Below, piece by piece: positions 51,150 to 60,218 of a stretch of 64,000 nt of DNA. Source of the DNA: Iodobacter sp. BJB302 (GTDB taxonomy: Bacteria; Pseudomonadota; Gammaproteobacteria; Burkholderiales; Chitinibacteraceae); NCBI RefSeq assembly GCF_002735645.1, contig NZ_PDZG01000004.1:46750-110749 (forward strand), in the 5' to 3' direction. The position numbers and the translations under genes were made by a program. Below the pieces are notes generated by a model, which saw only the letters and a program-made list of their open reading frames with translations, was not told the origin of the DNA and did not search any database. The stretch's first letter is position 1. Each line of letters begins with the position of its first letter.

Positions 51150-52427
51150 TTAGTCGGCTAACTGATACACCCGCTTGCCTTTAACCAGCGTATGCACCAC
51201 TTGGCCCTTCATTTCCATGCCCACAAACGGCGTGTTTTTGCCCTGGCTTTTCAGCGCAGCAGGCGTGACTTGCCAATGCGCTTCCGGATCAAAAATCACC
51301 AAATCCGCACGATGGCCCACTTCTAAACCCGCAGCAAAACCCAGCATTTTAGCGGGAACAGCGGTGATTTTAGCCAGCGCTTGCGGCAGTGAAATATGCT
51401 GGCGCTCTGCCCATGCTAGAGTCAGCGGCAGGAGCAGCTCAAGGCCTGTGGCACCTGATTCTGCCTCAGCAAACGGCAGTAATTTACCGTCGTCATCCAC
51501 GGGGCTATGGTCAGAGCAAATGGCGTCAATCGTACCATCCGCCAGCGCGGCCACAATGGCATCACGATCACGAACCGAGCGTAATGGCGGATCAAAACGG
51601 AAATTACTGTCGAAAAAGCCAATATCCACATCGGCCAGATGAATATGATTAATGCTCACATCACAAGTCACCGGCAGGCCTTGTTTTTTAGCCTTACGCA
51701 CCAGATCCAGCCCGGCCATGGATGACAGTCGGCACAGATGCACCCGCGCGCCGGTTTCTTTCATGAGCAGCAGAATATTAGAAATCGCCACGGTTTCGGC
51801 CAGCACCGGAATGCCCGTCAGCCCAAGGCGGGTAGCGTAATCACCATCGTGGGCCACGCCCTTGCCTAAACCGGCATCCTGCGCACGCAGGCGCAGCTCT
51901 GCGCCAAAAGTAGCGGCGTATTGCATGGCGCGATACATAATTTGTAAATCGCTGATGGGCTGATCGCCTTGCGAAAACGCCACACAACCGGCATCACGCA
52001 GCTCGGCCATTTCGGTGAGCTCTTCGCCTTTAAGCTGGCGGCTTAAAGCCCCCACAGGATAGAGACGGGCCAGATTCAGATTTTTAGCGCGCTGGCGCAG
52101 CATGGTTACAAGGCTGGGCTCGTCGAGCGGCGGATCGGTGTCTGGCGGACACACAATACTGGTGACGCCACCGGCCACCGCAGCGGCCATTTCAGAAGCC
52201 AGGGTGGCTTTATATTCAAAGCCGGGCTCGCGCAAACGCGCGGCTAAATCAACCAGGCCGGGGCTCACTAATAAGCCTCTGGCGTCTATGGTTTCATCCG
52301 CCACAAAGCCAGCAGGAGCCGCGCCCACGCCAACAATTTTGCCACCAGCAAGATATAAATCAGCCACCTGATCGGTGTTATTCAGCGGATCAATTAATCG
52401 CCCGCCAAGAATTGCGATGTTTTTCAT
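51150..52427 (-). CDS. pyrX: inactive dihydroorotase-like subunit (PyrC'/PyrX)
   Basis: A 425-residue amidohydrolase-fold protein directly after pyrB. It looks like dihydroorotase, but the metal-binding HxH of active enzymes (D-x-H-x-H-x-R-x-PG) is DLAARLREPG here; the expected later His positions are also changed (RAQDAGLG where active enzymes have a His). The same loss defines the pseudo-dihydroorotase of Pseudomonas, a non-catalytic partner needed for assembly of aspartate transcarbamoylase. A true pyrC should lie elsewhere. Its ATG overlaps the stop of a 28-codon ORF. Confidence 0.85.
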   Translation of the reverse strand: MKNIAILGGRLIDPLNNTDQVADLYLAGGKIVGVGAAPAGFVADETIDARGLLVSPGLVDLAARLREPGFEYKATLASEMAAAVAGGVTSIVCPPDTDPPLDEPSLVTMLRQRAKNLNLARLYPVGALSRQLKGEELTEMAELRDAGCVAFSQGDQPISDLQIMYRAMQYAATFGAELRLRAQDAGLGKGVAHDGDYATRLGLTGIPVLAETVAISNILLLMKETGARVHLCRLSSMAGLDLVRKAKKQGLPVTCDVSINHIHLADVDIGFFDSNFRFDPPLRSVRDRDAIVAALADGTIDAICSDHSPVDDDGKLLPFAEAESGATGLELLLPLTLAWAERQHISLPQALAKITAVPAKMLGFAAGLEVGHRADLVIFDPEAHWQVTPAALKSQGKNTPFVGMEMKGQVVHTLVKGKRVYQLAD

Positions 52428-52510
52428 TTTTGTTTACCCACTTTCTGATGGCAGGCTTTACACCCTGAATACGGCCATACGCGGGTCAATACCGAAAGAA
52501 CATTTTTCAT
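52424..52510 (-). CDS. 28-residue micro-ORF with a CxxCH motif between pyrB and pyrX
   Basis: An ATG 2 bp after the pyrB stop opens a 28-codon frame whose TGA overlaps the pyrX ATG as ATGA. The peptide begins MKNVLSVLTRVWPYSG and continues CKACHQKVGKQK: basic, with a CKACH motif of heme-c or metal-binding type but no clear signal peptide. Its placement, filling the gap exactly with coupling at both ends, suggests real translation. No known family is recognised. Confidence 0.5.
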   Translation of the reverse strand: MKNVLSVLTRVWPYSGCKACHQKVGKQK

Positions 52511-52511
52511 A

Positions 52512-53474
52512 TTATTTATTCGCTTTCTGATTACGGGCCACAATCGCCAGCACAGCCATGCGCACAGCGATACCGAAAGTCACTTGCGGCAAGATCACCG
52601 CCTGCGGGCCATCGGCCACGGCAGAATCGATTTCTACGCCACGATTCATCGGGCCGGGATGCATCACGATGGCATCCGGTTTAGCCAGCGCCAGTTTTTC
52701 CGGGGTAAGGCCGTAATACTTAAAGAATTCCTGAGTCGATGGCAGAAAAGCCCCCGCCATACGCTCATTTTGCAAACGCAGCATGGCAATCACATCCACG
52801 TCTTTCAGGCCTTCGGCCATATCGTGGTATACATGCACGCCCAGCTGCTCAATGCCAGTCGGCAAGAGCGTTTTAGGTGCAATCACGCGGATTTCCGGGC
52901 AGCCTAAAGTGCTCAGTGCATGGATTTGCGAGCGCGCCACGCGCGAATGCAGAACATCGCCGACAATCGCCACGCGCAGCTTGGTGAAGTCGCCCTTAAA
53001 GTGGCGGATGGTAAACATATCCAGCATGGCTTGCGTAGGGTGAGCATGGCGGCCATCGCCTGCATTCACCACTGCGATGCCTTTTTTAACGTGCTTAGCA
53101 ATCAAATGCGCCGCGCCTGATTCTGAATGGCGCACCACAAATAAATTAGCGCCCATTGCTTCCAGATTGTGGATGGTATCGAGCAGGGTTTCACCCTTGG
53201 CGGTGCTGGAGGCTTGAATATTGAGGCTGGAAACATCGCCGCTCAGGCGTTTTGCGGCCAGCTCAAAGGTGGTGCGGGTGCGGGTAGAGTTTTCAAAAAA
53301 CAGATTAAAAACAGAAGTCCCGGCCAGATCCTGCCATTTATTATTCAGTAATTCGCCGTTCTCAACGTATTCGGCAGCCTGATCGAGGATTTGGGTCAGG
53401 ATGCGTTTAGGCAGGCCTTCGGTCGTTAACAGGTGGATCAGCTCACCTTGAGCATTTAACTGCGGGTTATACAT
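52512..53474 (-). CDS. pyrB: aspartate carbamoyltransferase catalytic subunit
   Basis: A 320-residue ATCase, starting [10 protein letters not shown] at 53474 (ATG two codons upstream also possible). Carbamoyl-phosphate site [13 protein letters not shown], active-site HPTQAMLD and [10 protein letters not shown] loops are intact. It carries out the first committed step of pyrimidine synthesis. Its start overlaps the end of ruvX. With pyrX behind it, it probably forms the Pseudomonas-type ATCase/pseudo-DHOase complex rather than the PyrBI form. Confidence 0.96.
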   Translation of the reverse strand: MYNPQLNAQGELIHLLTTEGLPKRILTQILDQAAEYVENGELLNNKWQDLAGTSVFNLFFENSTRTRTTFELAAKRLSGDVSSLNIQASSTAKGETLLDTIHNLEAMGANLFVVRHSESGAAHLIAKHVKKGIAVVNAGDGRHAHPTQAMLDMFTIRHFKGDFTKLRVAIVGDVLHSRVARSQIHALSTLGCPEIRVIAPKTLLPTGIEQLGVHVYHDMAEGLKDVDVIAMLRLQNERMAGAFLPSTQEFFKYYGLTPEKLALAKPDAIVMHPGPMNRGVEIDSAVADGPQAVILPQVTFGIAVRMAVLAIVARNQKANK

Positions 53475-53949
53475 CGGCATCCTCGTCGGAACGATCAGCT
53501 GAAGCCTCCGGGGAGCGGTGGCTGAGCGCCTCGCCCGTAGCCGGTGAATCCAGATAAGTTTGTAAAATCTGCATGGCAGCCACTTGATCTAAAGCTGGCT
53601 TTTGGCGGCGCCCACGAACACCCGCTTCGTTTAATGCACTACAGGCAGCGGCGCTGGATAAGCGCTCATCCACCAGAAATACCGGCAGGCCAAAGCGCCC
53701 GTGCAGGCGATTGGCAAATTTGCGCGAAAGGCGCGTCATCTCATGTGGCGTGCCATCTAAATGGCTGGGCAGGCCAACAATTAAACTTGCAGGCTGCCAT
53801 TCACGAATCAGCTGCTCAACCCGCGCAAAACGGCGCTCGTTTTCTTCCGCGGTGATGGTTTCTACCGGGTGGGCAATGCCCAGCTCGGATGAGCCAACTG
53901 CTACGCCTATCCGCACTTCACCAAAATCAAAAGCCAGAAGAGTACTCAT
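53467..53949 (-). CDS. ruvX: RuvX/YqgF, pre-16S rRNA nuclease
   Basis: A 160-residue RNase H-fold protein (Holliday junction resolvase-like) that matures 16S rRNA 5' ends. Catalytic D8 is in [33 protein letters not shown] and [14 protein letters not shown] follow. The start at 53949 ([10 protein letters not shown]) fits the family. The C-terminus is extended with an acidic tail. It overlaps pyrB and follows algH by 69 bp, a common pairing. Confidence 0.93.
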   Translation of the reverse strand: MSTLLAFDFGEVRIGVAVGSSELGIAHPVETITAEENERRFARVEQLIREWQPASLIVGLPSHLDGTPHEMTRLSRKFANRLHGRFGLPVFLVDERLSSAAACSALNEAGVRGRRQKPALDQVAAMQILQTYLDSPATGEALSHRSPEASADRSDEDADV

Positions 53950-54018
53950 TATTTTCCAGATGACAGCCCGGATGCTTCGGGCTATTTCAAAATGTGGTAT
54001 GCCCAAACAAAGCCGCTG

Positions 54019-54570
54019 CTAAGCGTGGCCTGCTTCTTTAGACAACATGGCAATATCAATACCCAGCAAACCCAAGGCTGCGGCATAACGCGCTTCGGGC
54101 GGTAAATCAAAAATAATTTTGGGATCGGCTTCTACCGTAAGCCAGGAATTCTGAGCGATCTCGTTTTCTAACTGGCCAGCATCCCAGCCCGCGTAGCCCA
54201 AAGTCAGAAACACCTGATCCGGCCCCTCGCCGTCCCCCAGCGCCTGCAAGACATCTCTGGAAGTAGACAGCCCCATTTCATCTGAAACGGCCAAGCTGGA
54301 TTGCCAGCTGCCCAAGGGCGTATGCAGCACAAAGCCTCGATCAGTTTGTACCGGCCCGCCAAAATGTACCGACAGCGCGGCCATGTCGGGGCGGTGCAGC
54401 TCGATATCAATCTGCTCAAACAGCGACGACAGCGTCATGCCCAGCGGCCGATTCACAATCACCCCCATGGCGCCCCGCTCATTGTGCTCACACACAAAGG
54501 TCAGGGCCCGGGAGAAAATGGGATCAACGAGGCTAGGCATCGCAATCAAAAAATGACGAGAAAAGTTCAT
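54019..54570 (-). CDS. algH: UPF0301 family protein YqgE/AlgH
   Basis: A 183-residue protein of the AlgH/YqgE family. [23 protein letters not shown] and [18 protein letters not shown] (EHN-GAMG is diagnostic) match. The biochemical role is unsettled; in Pseudomonas it affects alginate regulation. An ATG at 54582 would add four residues. First of the algH-ruvX-pyrB-pyrX run. Confidence 0.92.
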   Translation of the reverse strand: MNFSRHFLIAMPSLVDPIFSRALTFVCEHNERGAMGVIVNRPLGMTLSSLFEQIDIELHRPDMAALSVHFGGPVQTDRGFVLHTPLGSWQSSLAVSDEMGLSTSRDVLQALGDGEGPDQVFLTLGYAGWDAGQLENEIAQNSWLTVEADPKIIFDLPPEARYAAALGLLGIDIAMLSKEAGHA

Positions 54571-54699
54571 TGGGTTATCCATGCCTGTAATTATCGCACA
54601 AGGCGCTAAAAATGGGCGCATCAGCTTGGTGACAAATCATGCAACAACGCCCCCCGGACCAATGGCACAATACCGCATCCCACTTCACGGCCTTAGTCC

Positions 54700-56085
54700 A
54701 TGACATCACTTGTTTGGTTTCGCCGCGATCTGCGCTTATTTGATCATGCCGCCCTGTACCACGCACTGAAAGCATCCAAAAGTGTGATTGCCGTTTTTAT
54801 CTTTGATACTGCCATTTTAGATGGATTATCAAAAGATGACCGGCGCGTGGCATTTATCTGGCACAGCCTGCAGCAATTAAAAAAGAGCTTAATAGAGCAA
54901 GGATCGGATTTAATCATTCGCTATGGCGTGGCCAATGATGTAATCCCCAGCCTGGTTAAAGAATTCAAAGCCACAGCACTTTACTGCAACCACGATTATG
55001 AGCCAGCGGCCATTGCCAGAGATCTCAGTGTAGCCGGGCAATTAGCCACCATGGACTGCCGCTTCTACAGCTTCAAAGACCAGGTGATTTTTGAAAAAGA
55101 CGAAGTGCTCACAAAAACCGGCGGCATGTACAGCGTATTTACTCCGTATAAACACGCATGGTTGGCCAAAGTAAATGACTTTTATCTGAAGTCCTACCCC
55201 ATACGCCCTTATTTAAGCAGCCTTGCGCCTCTGAGTGGCGAAGCAATGCCCACACTGGCAGAGCTGGGTTTTGATGATACAGACGTAAGCATACTCAAAC
55301 CCGGCATGGACGGCGGCGAGGCACTGTTTGATGACTTTTGCCAACGCATCGCGGATTACCATGAGGCAAGAGATTTTCCGGCAGTAAAGGGCGTGTCTTA
55401 TTTATCTGTGCATTTGCGCTTTGGCACGGTATCGATCAGAGAATTAGCAAAAAGAGCCTGGCAGATTGGTGGCGCAGGTGCAGAAACATGGCTTTCCGAG
55501 CTGATCTGGCGCGAGTTTTATCAGCAAATCCTCTGGCACAGGCCAGAAGTTGTTCAGCACGCATTTAAGCCCGAATACGACACCCTGCCTTTCCCGAATA
55601 AGCCGGATTACTTTGCCGCATGGTGCGAAGGCCGCACGGGGTTTCCGATTGTGGATGCCGCCATGCGCCAGCTGAATCAAACCGGCTTTATGCATAACCG
55701 CCTGCGCATGATTGCCGCCAGCTTTTTAGTCAAAGACCTGCTGATTGACTGGCGCTGGGGTGAGCGCTATTTCGCCGAAAAACTCAACGATTTTGACTTA
55801 GCCGCCAATAACGGCGGCTGGCAATGGGCCGCCTCCACCGGCTGCGATGCCCAGCCTTATTTCAGGATATTTAACCCGGTTACCCAATCAGAGCGCTTTG
55901 ATCCTCAGGGTAAGTTTATCCGCCGCTATTGCCCCGAGCTGGCCGCGCTCAGCAATAAAGAAATCCACGCGCCATGGCTGGCTAAAGCTATTTTTGGGCA
56001 AAAAGCCAACTATGATTATCCTGAGCCGATTGTGGATCACGCAGCACAGCGCCTGGCTGCACTGGCTTTATTTAAACGCAATTAA
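54700..56085 (+). CDS. phrB: deoxyribodipyrimidine photolyase
   Basis: A 461-residue light-dependent DNA repair enzyme splitting cyclobutane pyrimidine dimers. The N-terminal antenna-binding domain begins LVWFRRDLRLFDHAAL; the C-terminal FAD domain has ELIWREFYQQIL, GFPIVDAAMRQLNQTGFMHNRLRM and the NNGGWQWAASTGCDAQPYFRIFNP region with the expected W. It is divergent from algH across a 129-bp gap. Confidence 0.96.
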   Translation: MTSLVWFRRDLRLFDHAALYHALKASKSVIAVFIFDTAILDGLSKDDRRVAFIWHSLQQLKKSLIEQGSDLIIRYGVANDVIPSLVKEFKATALYCNHDYEPAAIARDLSVAGQLATMDCRFYSFKDQVIFEKDEVLTKTGGMYSVFTPYKHAWLAKVNDFYLKSYPIRPYLSSLAPLSGEAMPTLAELGFDDTDVSILKPGMDGGEALFDDFCQRIADYHEARDFPAVKGVSYLSVHLRFGTVSIRELAKRAWQIGGAGAETWLSELIWREFYQQILWHRPEVVQHAFKPEYDTLPFPNKPDYFAAWCEGRTGFPIVDAAMRQLNQTGFMHNRLRMIAASFLVKDLLIDWRWGERYFAEKLNDFDLAANNGGWQWAASTGCDAQPYFRIFNPVTQSERFDPQGKFIRRYCPELAALSNKEIHAPWLAKAIFGQKANYDYPEPIVDHAAQRLAALALFKRN

Positions 56086-56114
56086 TTATTTACCCCCAGA
56101 GAGCCTGTGCAACG

Positions 56115-56486
56115 ATGCTGAAAATATTCACCCCAGCAAGGTTAATTGCCCTTGGTATCTGCCTTGCAATAAGCGCCAGCGCCGTCGCTTACTTTGCCAT
56201 CATGCAAGAAAAAGAGCAGGACGGGCACTGGCCATGGCCTTTGAATGGCGTGCTGATCAATCAATCCGCCCAGCCCGCCAAAGTTTGGGATGATGACCAT
56301 CTTTACTACACAATAGCCGCAAAAACACGCTCCGGGGATCACCAGGATATCGATCATGTACAAGAAACCGCATCCGGGCGCTGGTGCAAATTAGGCATGA
56401 AGACTGTTACGCTGAAAGCCGATGGCTATCTGGAAAACTGCCCTTGTTTCTCGCTTGAAGCTGGGCGGGCGTGTATTCAATTTTAA
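56115..56486 (+). CDS. exported/membrane-anchored protein with WPWPLNG motif, paralog 1
   Basis: A 123-residue protein not assigned to any family I know. An N-terminal hydrophobic segment (about 8-30) acts as a signal or anchor. The rest aligns with the next gene: WPWPLNG, NQS, VWD..H..YT, DH, WCK-hydrophobic-G, C-x-C and a final C. The four shared cysteines suggest disulfides outside the cytoplasm. It follows phrB by 29 bp, but a functional link is unlikely. Confidence 0.65.
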   Translation: MLKIFTPARLIALGICLAISASAVAYFAIMQEKEQDGHWPWPLNGVLINQSAQPAKVWDDDHLYYTIAAKTRSGDHQDIDHVQETASGRWCKLGMKTVTLKADGYLENCPCFSLEAGRACIQF

Positions 56487-56568
56487 CGCTCAGAAGCGGC
56501 AATAGATCACAGCCACAGGCAAGCGAATAGCGGCATGATAGGCGGCTGACTTTTCAGCGCGTATACCT

Positions 56569-56991
56569 ATGACCCGTTCGACCCGAATTCTCTACACCCT
56601 GCTTTTTCTCAGTATCAGCTGCCTCAGCACCTATGCCTCTGCCATGTACTGGCCATGGCCCTTAAATGGCAAAGTGGTAAATCAAAGCAGCCTGCCCGTT
56701 GCCGTTTGGGATGGCGAACACGGCATTTACACCCTGCCTGCTCACAGCTTCAGCCCCAAAACACTGGATGTAGATCATCTGTATTCCAGCCAGAATAACA
56801 ACTGGTGCAAAATTGGCCCGCTTAAAGTACAAATAGACAGCAAAGGCAATATTGATCAGTGTGAATGCTGGGTAGAAAACGCAGGGGACGCGTGCGATAG
56901 CAGCGCTGTAGTGGCCGAAGTAAAATCCAGCACTGCGCCTAAAGTAGCACAAGCCGCACAACCAGCAAGTATTCCTGCTGGGAATGGCTAA
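56569..56991 (+). CDS. exported protein with WPWPLNG motif, paralog 2
   Basis: A 140-residue protein paralogous to the previous one. It has a clear Sec signal peptide with probable cleavage after ASA (about residue 25), then YWPWPLNGKVVNQS at the very start of the mature protein, VWDGEHGIYTL, WCKIG, and C-E-C ... C, followed by a low-complexity Ala/Ser/Pro tail absent from paralog 1. Function unknown; tandem arrangement implies duplication. Confidence 0.65.
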   Translation: MTRSTRILYTLLFLSISCLSTYASAMYWPWPLNGKVVNQSSLPVAVWDGEHGIYTLPAHSFSPKTLDVDHLYSSQNNNWCKIGPLKVQIDSKGNIDQCECWVENAGDACDSSAVVAEVKSSTAPKVAQAAQPASIPAGNG

Positions 56992-57000
56992 AAAAACCAG

Positions 57001-57882
57001 CTAAACACCCACATACCTTGGGTAAGAAAAGCACAAATAGTGGATCAGATTAAATCCAAAGTGCAGCAAAACCGCCATTTCTATACGCCGGCTCTGCTGA
57101 TACACCAAGGCATAGCCCAGCCCCGCAAGGCAAGCTAAAGCCATATACATTGCTCCGCCCGCAAAATGAGCCAGCCCGAACAACAGCGCCGAAGCCCCCA
57201 CCGCCAGTGCCGTGCCCAAAGGCTTACTGCTTAAGCGGTGCAAAGACTCCTGCACAAAGCCGCGAAAAAAAGCCTCTTCGGCCACGCAAGTCAGCAGTAA
57301 ATTCACCAGCAAAAACACCGCCGTATGCGCTGGCAACTTTAAATCCACACGGAAAAACTGGCTCAGCAGCCCAAGCATTATCAGGATTGCAATGCTTGCC
57401 AAAGCCAGCCGCCATGAGCGCTGCAAGCCCTCTTTCAGCTCCGCCCGGCTTGCGGCCTTGCGGCAAAAAATGGCAAGCAATAAGAAGCCAGCCAGCCCTT
57501 TGTCTAAATTGGCATACAGCGTAAAAGGCAGCGAATCAGCGCTTAATTGCACGCCATTAAAAATCAGCAAATTATTAAAACCCGGCACGCGATGCACCGC
57601 CAAAGCCAGCGCCAGCACCGCCGCAATCACGCCCAAAGCCAGCCGTAAAACCCCTGGCAGCCGGTCACACGCCGCCGCCAGCAAGCTTAAAGCAAGCAAA
57701 AGCACCGCCAATACGCCAACCAGCCCCAACACACCTGTTGCCAGCCCGGCGCAAAGCGCCAGCCCAAAAAAGACCCAATAAGGCAATACAGCAAACCTGC
57801 CCCATCGCACCGCAGGCAGCCATGCACACACAATGGCCAGCATTAAAAACACATAAGCGGGAGAACTTAGAAGCTTCAGCAT
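57001..57882 (-). CDS. CPBP-family intramembrane metalloprotease
   Basis: A 293-residue membrane protein with about eight hydrophobic segments. The three CPBP (Abi/CAAX-protease) motifs are present: EE-x3-R as E202-E203...R207 (AEEAFFRGF), FGLAHF, and HFGFNLIHY. Such proteins cleave membrane-embedded substrates; bacterial roles vary and include bacteriocin immunity. The target is unknown. Convergent with the WPWPLNG pair. Confidence 0.85.
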   Translation of the reverse strand: MLKLLSSPAYVFLMLAIVCAWLPAVRWGRFAVLPYWVFFGLALCAGLATGVLGLVGVLAVLLLALSLLAAACDRLPGVLRLALGVIAAVLALALAVHRVPGFNNLLIFNGVQLSADSLPFTLYANLDKGLAGFLLLAIFCRKAASRAELKEGLQRSWRLALASIAILIMLGLLSQFFRVDLKLPAHTAVFLLVNLLLTCVAEEAFFRGFVQESLHRLSSKPLGTALAVGASALLFGLAHFAGGAMYMALACLAGLGYALVYQQSRRIEMAVLLHFGFNLIHYLCFSYPRYVGV

Positions 57883-57987
57883 TCAGAACCAATAAAAAGA
57901 GGCATACAAAAATCAACGCCGCTAAGCGCTGAATCCCGAATCAAAAAACGTAATCAAGAACAAAACAGGCCTTCTCAAATACAAAAC

Positions 57988-59148
57988 CTATCTGTTTGAC
58001 CACGACCATACCGGCTTATCTAAATCATGCAGCCCTAAAACCGACGTCTCGCCACAGTCTTTATGCAAAATAATCGAATTGCAATCTGCCTCACGCTCAA
58101 GCGCCGCAACCAGACGGCTTGCATGGCTGACCACAATCACCTGGCTGTGCGCCGACGCAGCAGAAATTAAGCGGGCTAAAGCAGGCAATAAATCGGGGTG
58201 CAAACTGGTTTCAGGCTCATTCAGTACCAAAAGCTCCGGCGGGCGCGGGCTAAGCAAAGCGGCAATCAGCAATAAATAGCGCAGCGTACCGTCCGATAAC
58301 TCCCTTGCCGCCAGAGGGCGCAACAGGCCACGCTGCCACATCAAAACGCTGAAGCGGCCATCATTCACGGCAATCTCGATCCGTGCTCCGGGGAAAGCGT
58401 CGTCAACCGCCGCCATCAGTGCAGCGGCATCGCCAATCTCAATGATGGTTTGCAGCGCCGCAGCCAGATCGCCACCATCATTCGCCAGAATAGGCGTGTA
58501 AGTACCAATCTGCCCCTGCCTAGCAGGCGCACTGGCATCGGTACGTAAATGATCATAAAAACGCCAGCGGCGCATCGCCTCGCGCAGCTGCAAAACCTCG
58601 GGCGCATTCACTGACTCGGCACACTGGCTAAAAATACTGTCGTAAGCAGGCACATGCTGGCTAACCACCTGCCAGCTACGCCCCACGTGTGTTTTGGCTA
58701 CGGCATTACGCCTGTCCATCAATAAGGCCACATCACGCTGAACACTGCCCGCCCAGATTTGCTCACGCTTTATTTCAGGATCGGCCGCAAATAACGATGA
58801 GCTGGGTGTGGGCAAACCCAAATCGATCGCATAAGAAAAATCATCACCAGCAAAACCCAGCCTCAGTGAAACCGCCGCTTTTCTTACCGTTGCCTGAATC
58901 GGCACCTCACCACGGCGCATTGCAGCAGAAATATTCTCCGGCCCCGCCCACAAAGTAGAAGCAAAGCCCCCTTCCTGCGCCAAAGACCCAATCAAACGCC
59001 CCGCCGCAGATTCCGCAATCAGGCGTAAAGCACGATATAAACTCGATTTCCCGCAACCATTAGCACCACTGATGACATTGAGCTGAGCCAAAGGAATAAT
59101 TAAATCGCGCAGGGAACGGTAATTAGCAATCGCAAGTTTATGCAGCAT
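57988..59148 (-). CDS. AAA-family ATPase (RecF/ABC-ATPase type, COG4637-like)
   Basis: A 386-residue cytoplasmic ATPase. Walker A GANGCGKSS (about 31-39), signature-like ARELSDGTLRYLLL, Walker B LLVLNEPETSLHP and a switch His in VVSHASRL give the RecF/SMC-type head without a long coiled coil. Members of this group are of unknown function, some linked to DNA or phage defence. No nuclease gene accompanies it, so no defence role is claimed. Start ATG 59148. Confidence 0.8.
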   Translation of the reverse strand: MLHKLAIANYRSLRDLIIPLAQLNVISGANGCGKSSLYRALRLIAESAAGRLIGSLAQEGGFASTLWAGPENISAAMRRGEVPIQATVRKAAVSLRLGFAGDDFSYAIDLGLPTPSSSLFAADPEIKREQIWAGSVQRDVALLMDRRNAVAKTHVGRSWQVVSQHVPAYDSIFSQCAESVNAPEVLQLREAMRRWRFYDHLRTDASAPARQGQIGTYTPILANDGGDLAAALQTIIEIGDAAALMAAVDDAFPGARIEIAVNDGRFSVLMWQRGLLRPLAARELSDGTLRYLLLIAALLSPRPPELLVLNEPETSLHPDLLPALARLISAASAHSQVIVVSHASRLVAALEREADCNSIILHKDCGETSVLGLHDLDKPVWSWSNR

Positions 59149-59268
59149 GGCAATCAATCGGCAAAAAACACCATCATAAAGCCAAGTGCAGCCTGTGGCT
59201 TGGGTGTTTCTTTACAAAAGGCACAAAGATGGAATGCCGGGGATAAAAGCCCATCGTATACGTTCAAT

Positions 59269-59358
59269 TTAGGAGCTAATACGTTTCCAGCACTGTACAA
59301 GCCTCTCAAGTTCAATCACTTCAGAATAGTGTTCATTTTTACTATCTGAACATACTGT
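59269..59358 (-). pseudogene. 3' remainder of the IS-split RHS-type gene
   Basis: When the IS and one TA duplicate are removed, the reading frame of the gene at 60219-61304 continues from its CTA codon into ACA at 59358 and runs 29 codons (TVCSDSKNEHYSEVIELERL...) to a TAA at 59269. No stop occurs across the junction. This is the detached 3' end of that gene. Confidence 0.7.
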
Positions 59359-59360
59359 TA

Positions 59361-60218
59361 GGGTCTGTTGACGTTTCAAACGAGAAGATGTGCAGAAGTA
59401 GGTGCAAACCCGCAGAATGGAGGTTCCTACACCATTTATCCTGCGGGTTTGCGATGCCCCGATTAATGCTCAGTAACGAGCTTTGGTCGAAGCTAAAAAA
59501 GATTCTGCTTCAACACGCCATTTACAACAAGCCCGATTTACGAATTACCGTCGAAGGAATGCTCTACCGCATGCGCGTCGGCTGCCCATGGCGGGATTTA
59601 CCCAGTGCTTTTGGCGAATGGAATTCGGTTTATAAACGCTTTAATGCTTGGTCTGCGGCGGGGAAATGGCTCAATATTTTCAAAGCCTTACTGGTCGATC
59701 CTGATTTCGAGTGGGTATTCATCGATGGGAGTTATGCAAAGGCTCACCAACACAGCGCGGGTGCTGCCAGCGATCAATCAGAAGCCATCGGCAAAAGCCG
59801 CGCTGGAAATACCAGCAAAATTCACTTGGCAGTGGATGCTTACGGTTTGCCAATCGCATTTGAAATTACTGGCGGCGAAATCAACGATTGTACTGCTGCC
59901 CCTCAGTTAGTCGCCCAATTGCCTTCAGCCGAAGTGATCATCGCAGACAAGGGATATGATAGCGAGTCTATCCGGCAGCAGATTAAGGCACAGGGTGCGC
60001 GATCAGTGATTCCCAGAAAACGTAATTCAATCAAAGGGAATACCGATCTGGATCGAGGGTTGTATTGCTACCGACATTTGGTCGAGAATGCCTTTGCGCG
60101 ACTGAAACATTATCGAGCTGTGGCATTCCGATACGATAAATTAAAACGGAATTACGAAAGCGTTATTGCCATGGCTTGTGCATTTTTATGGTTGCCTATG
60201 TGAAACGTCAACAGACCC
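59361..60218 (+). mobile_element. insertion sequence, IS5 family (IS427-like), 858 bp
   Basis: Bounded by perfect 18-bp inverted repeats GGGTCTGTTGACGTTTCA and flanked by TA on both sides (59359-59360, 60219-60220), the target duplication. It encodes one intact DDE transposase. A 12-bp perfect inverted repeat (GCAAACCCGCAG 59404-59415 / CTGCGGGTTTGC 59441-59452) lies just before the start codon. It interrupts an RHS-type gene. Both MITEs in the window share its ends. Confidence 0.95.
59454..60203 (+). CDS. IS5-family transposase
   Basis: A 249-residue transposase in a single frame (IS427-type elements often need a frameshift). N-terminal helix-turn-helix-like DUF4096 region (MPRLMLSNELWSKL ... 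GCPWRDLP), then the DDE triad D91 (FIDGSYAKAHQHS), D165 (IADKGYDS) and E211 (VENAFARLKHYR). The stop codon lies inside the right terminal repeat. An in-frame ATG 22 codons upstream exists, but MPRLML matches the family. It appears intact. Confidence 0.94.
   Translation: MPRLMLSNELWSKLKKILLQHAIYNKPDLRITVEGMLYRMRVGCPWRDLPSAFGEWNSVYKRFNAWSAAGKWLNIFKALLVDPDFEWVFIDGSYAKAHQHSAGAASDQSEAIGKSRAGNTSKIHLAVDAYGLPIAFEITGGEINDCTAAPQLVAQLPSAEVIIADKGYDSESIRQQIKAQGARSVIPRKRNSIKGNTDLDRGLYCYRHLVENAFARLKHYRAVAFRYDKLKRNYESVIAMACAFLWLPM

Noticed and set aside
57001..59148. CPBP protease plus ATPase considered as a phage-defence pair
   Set aside because: The genes are separated by 105 bp, lack a nuclease or known defence partner, and each occurs alone in ordinary genomes.
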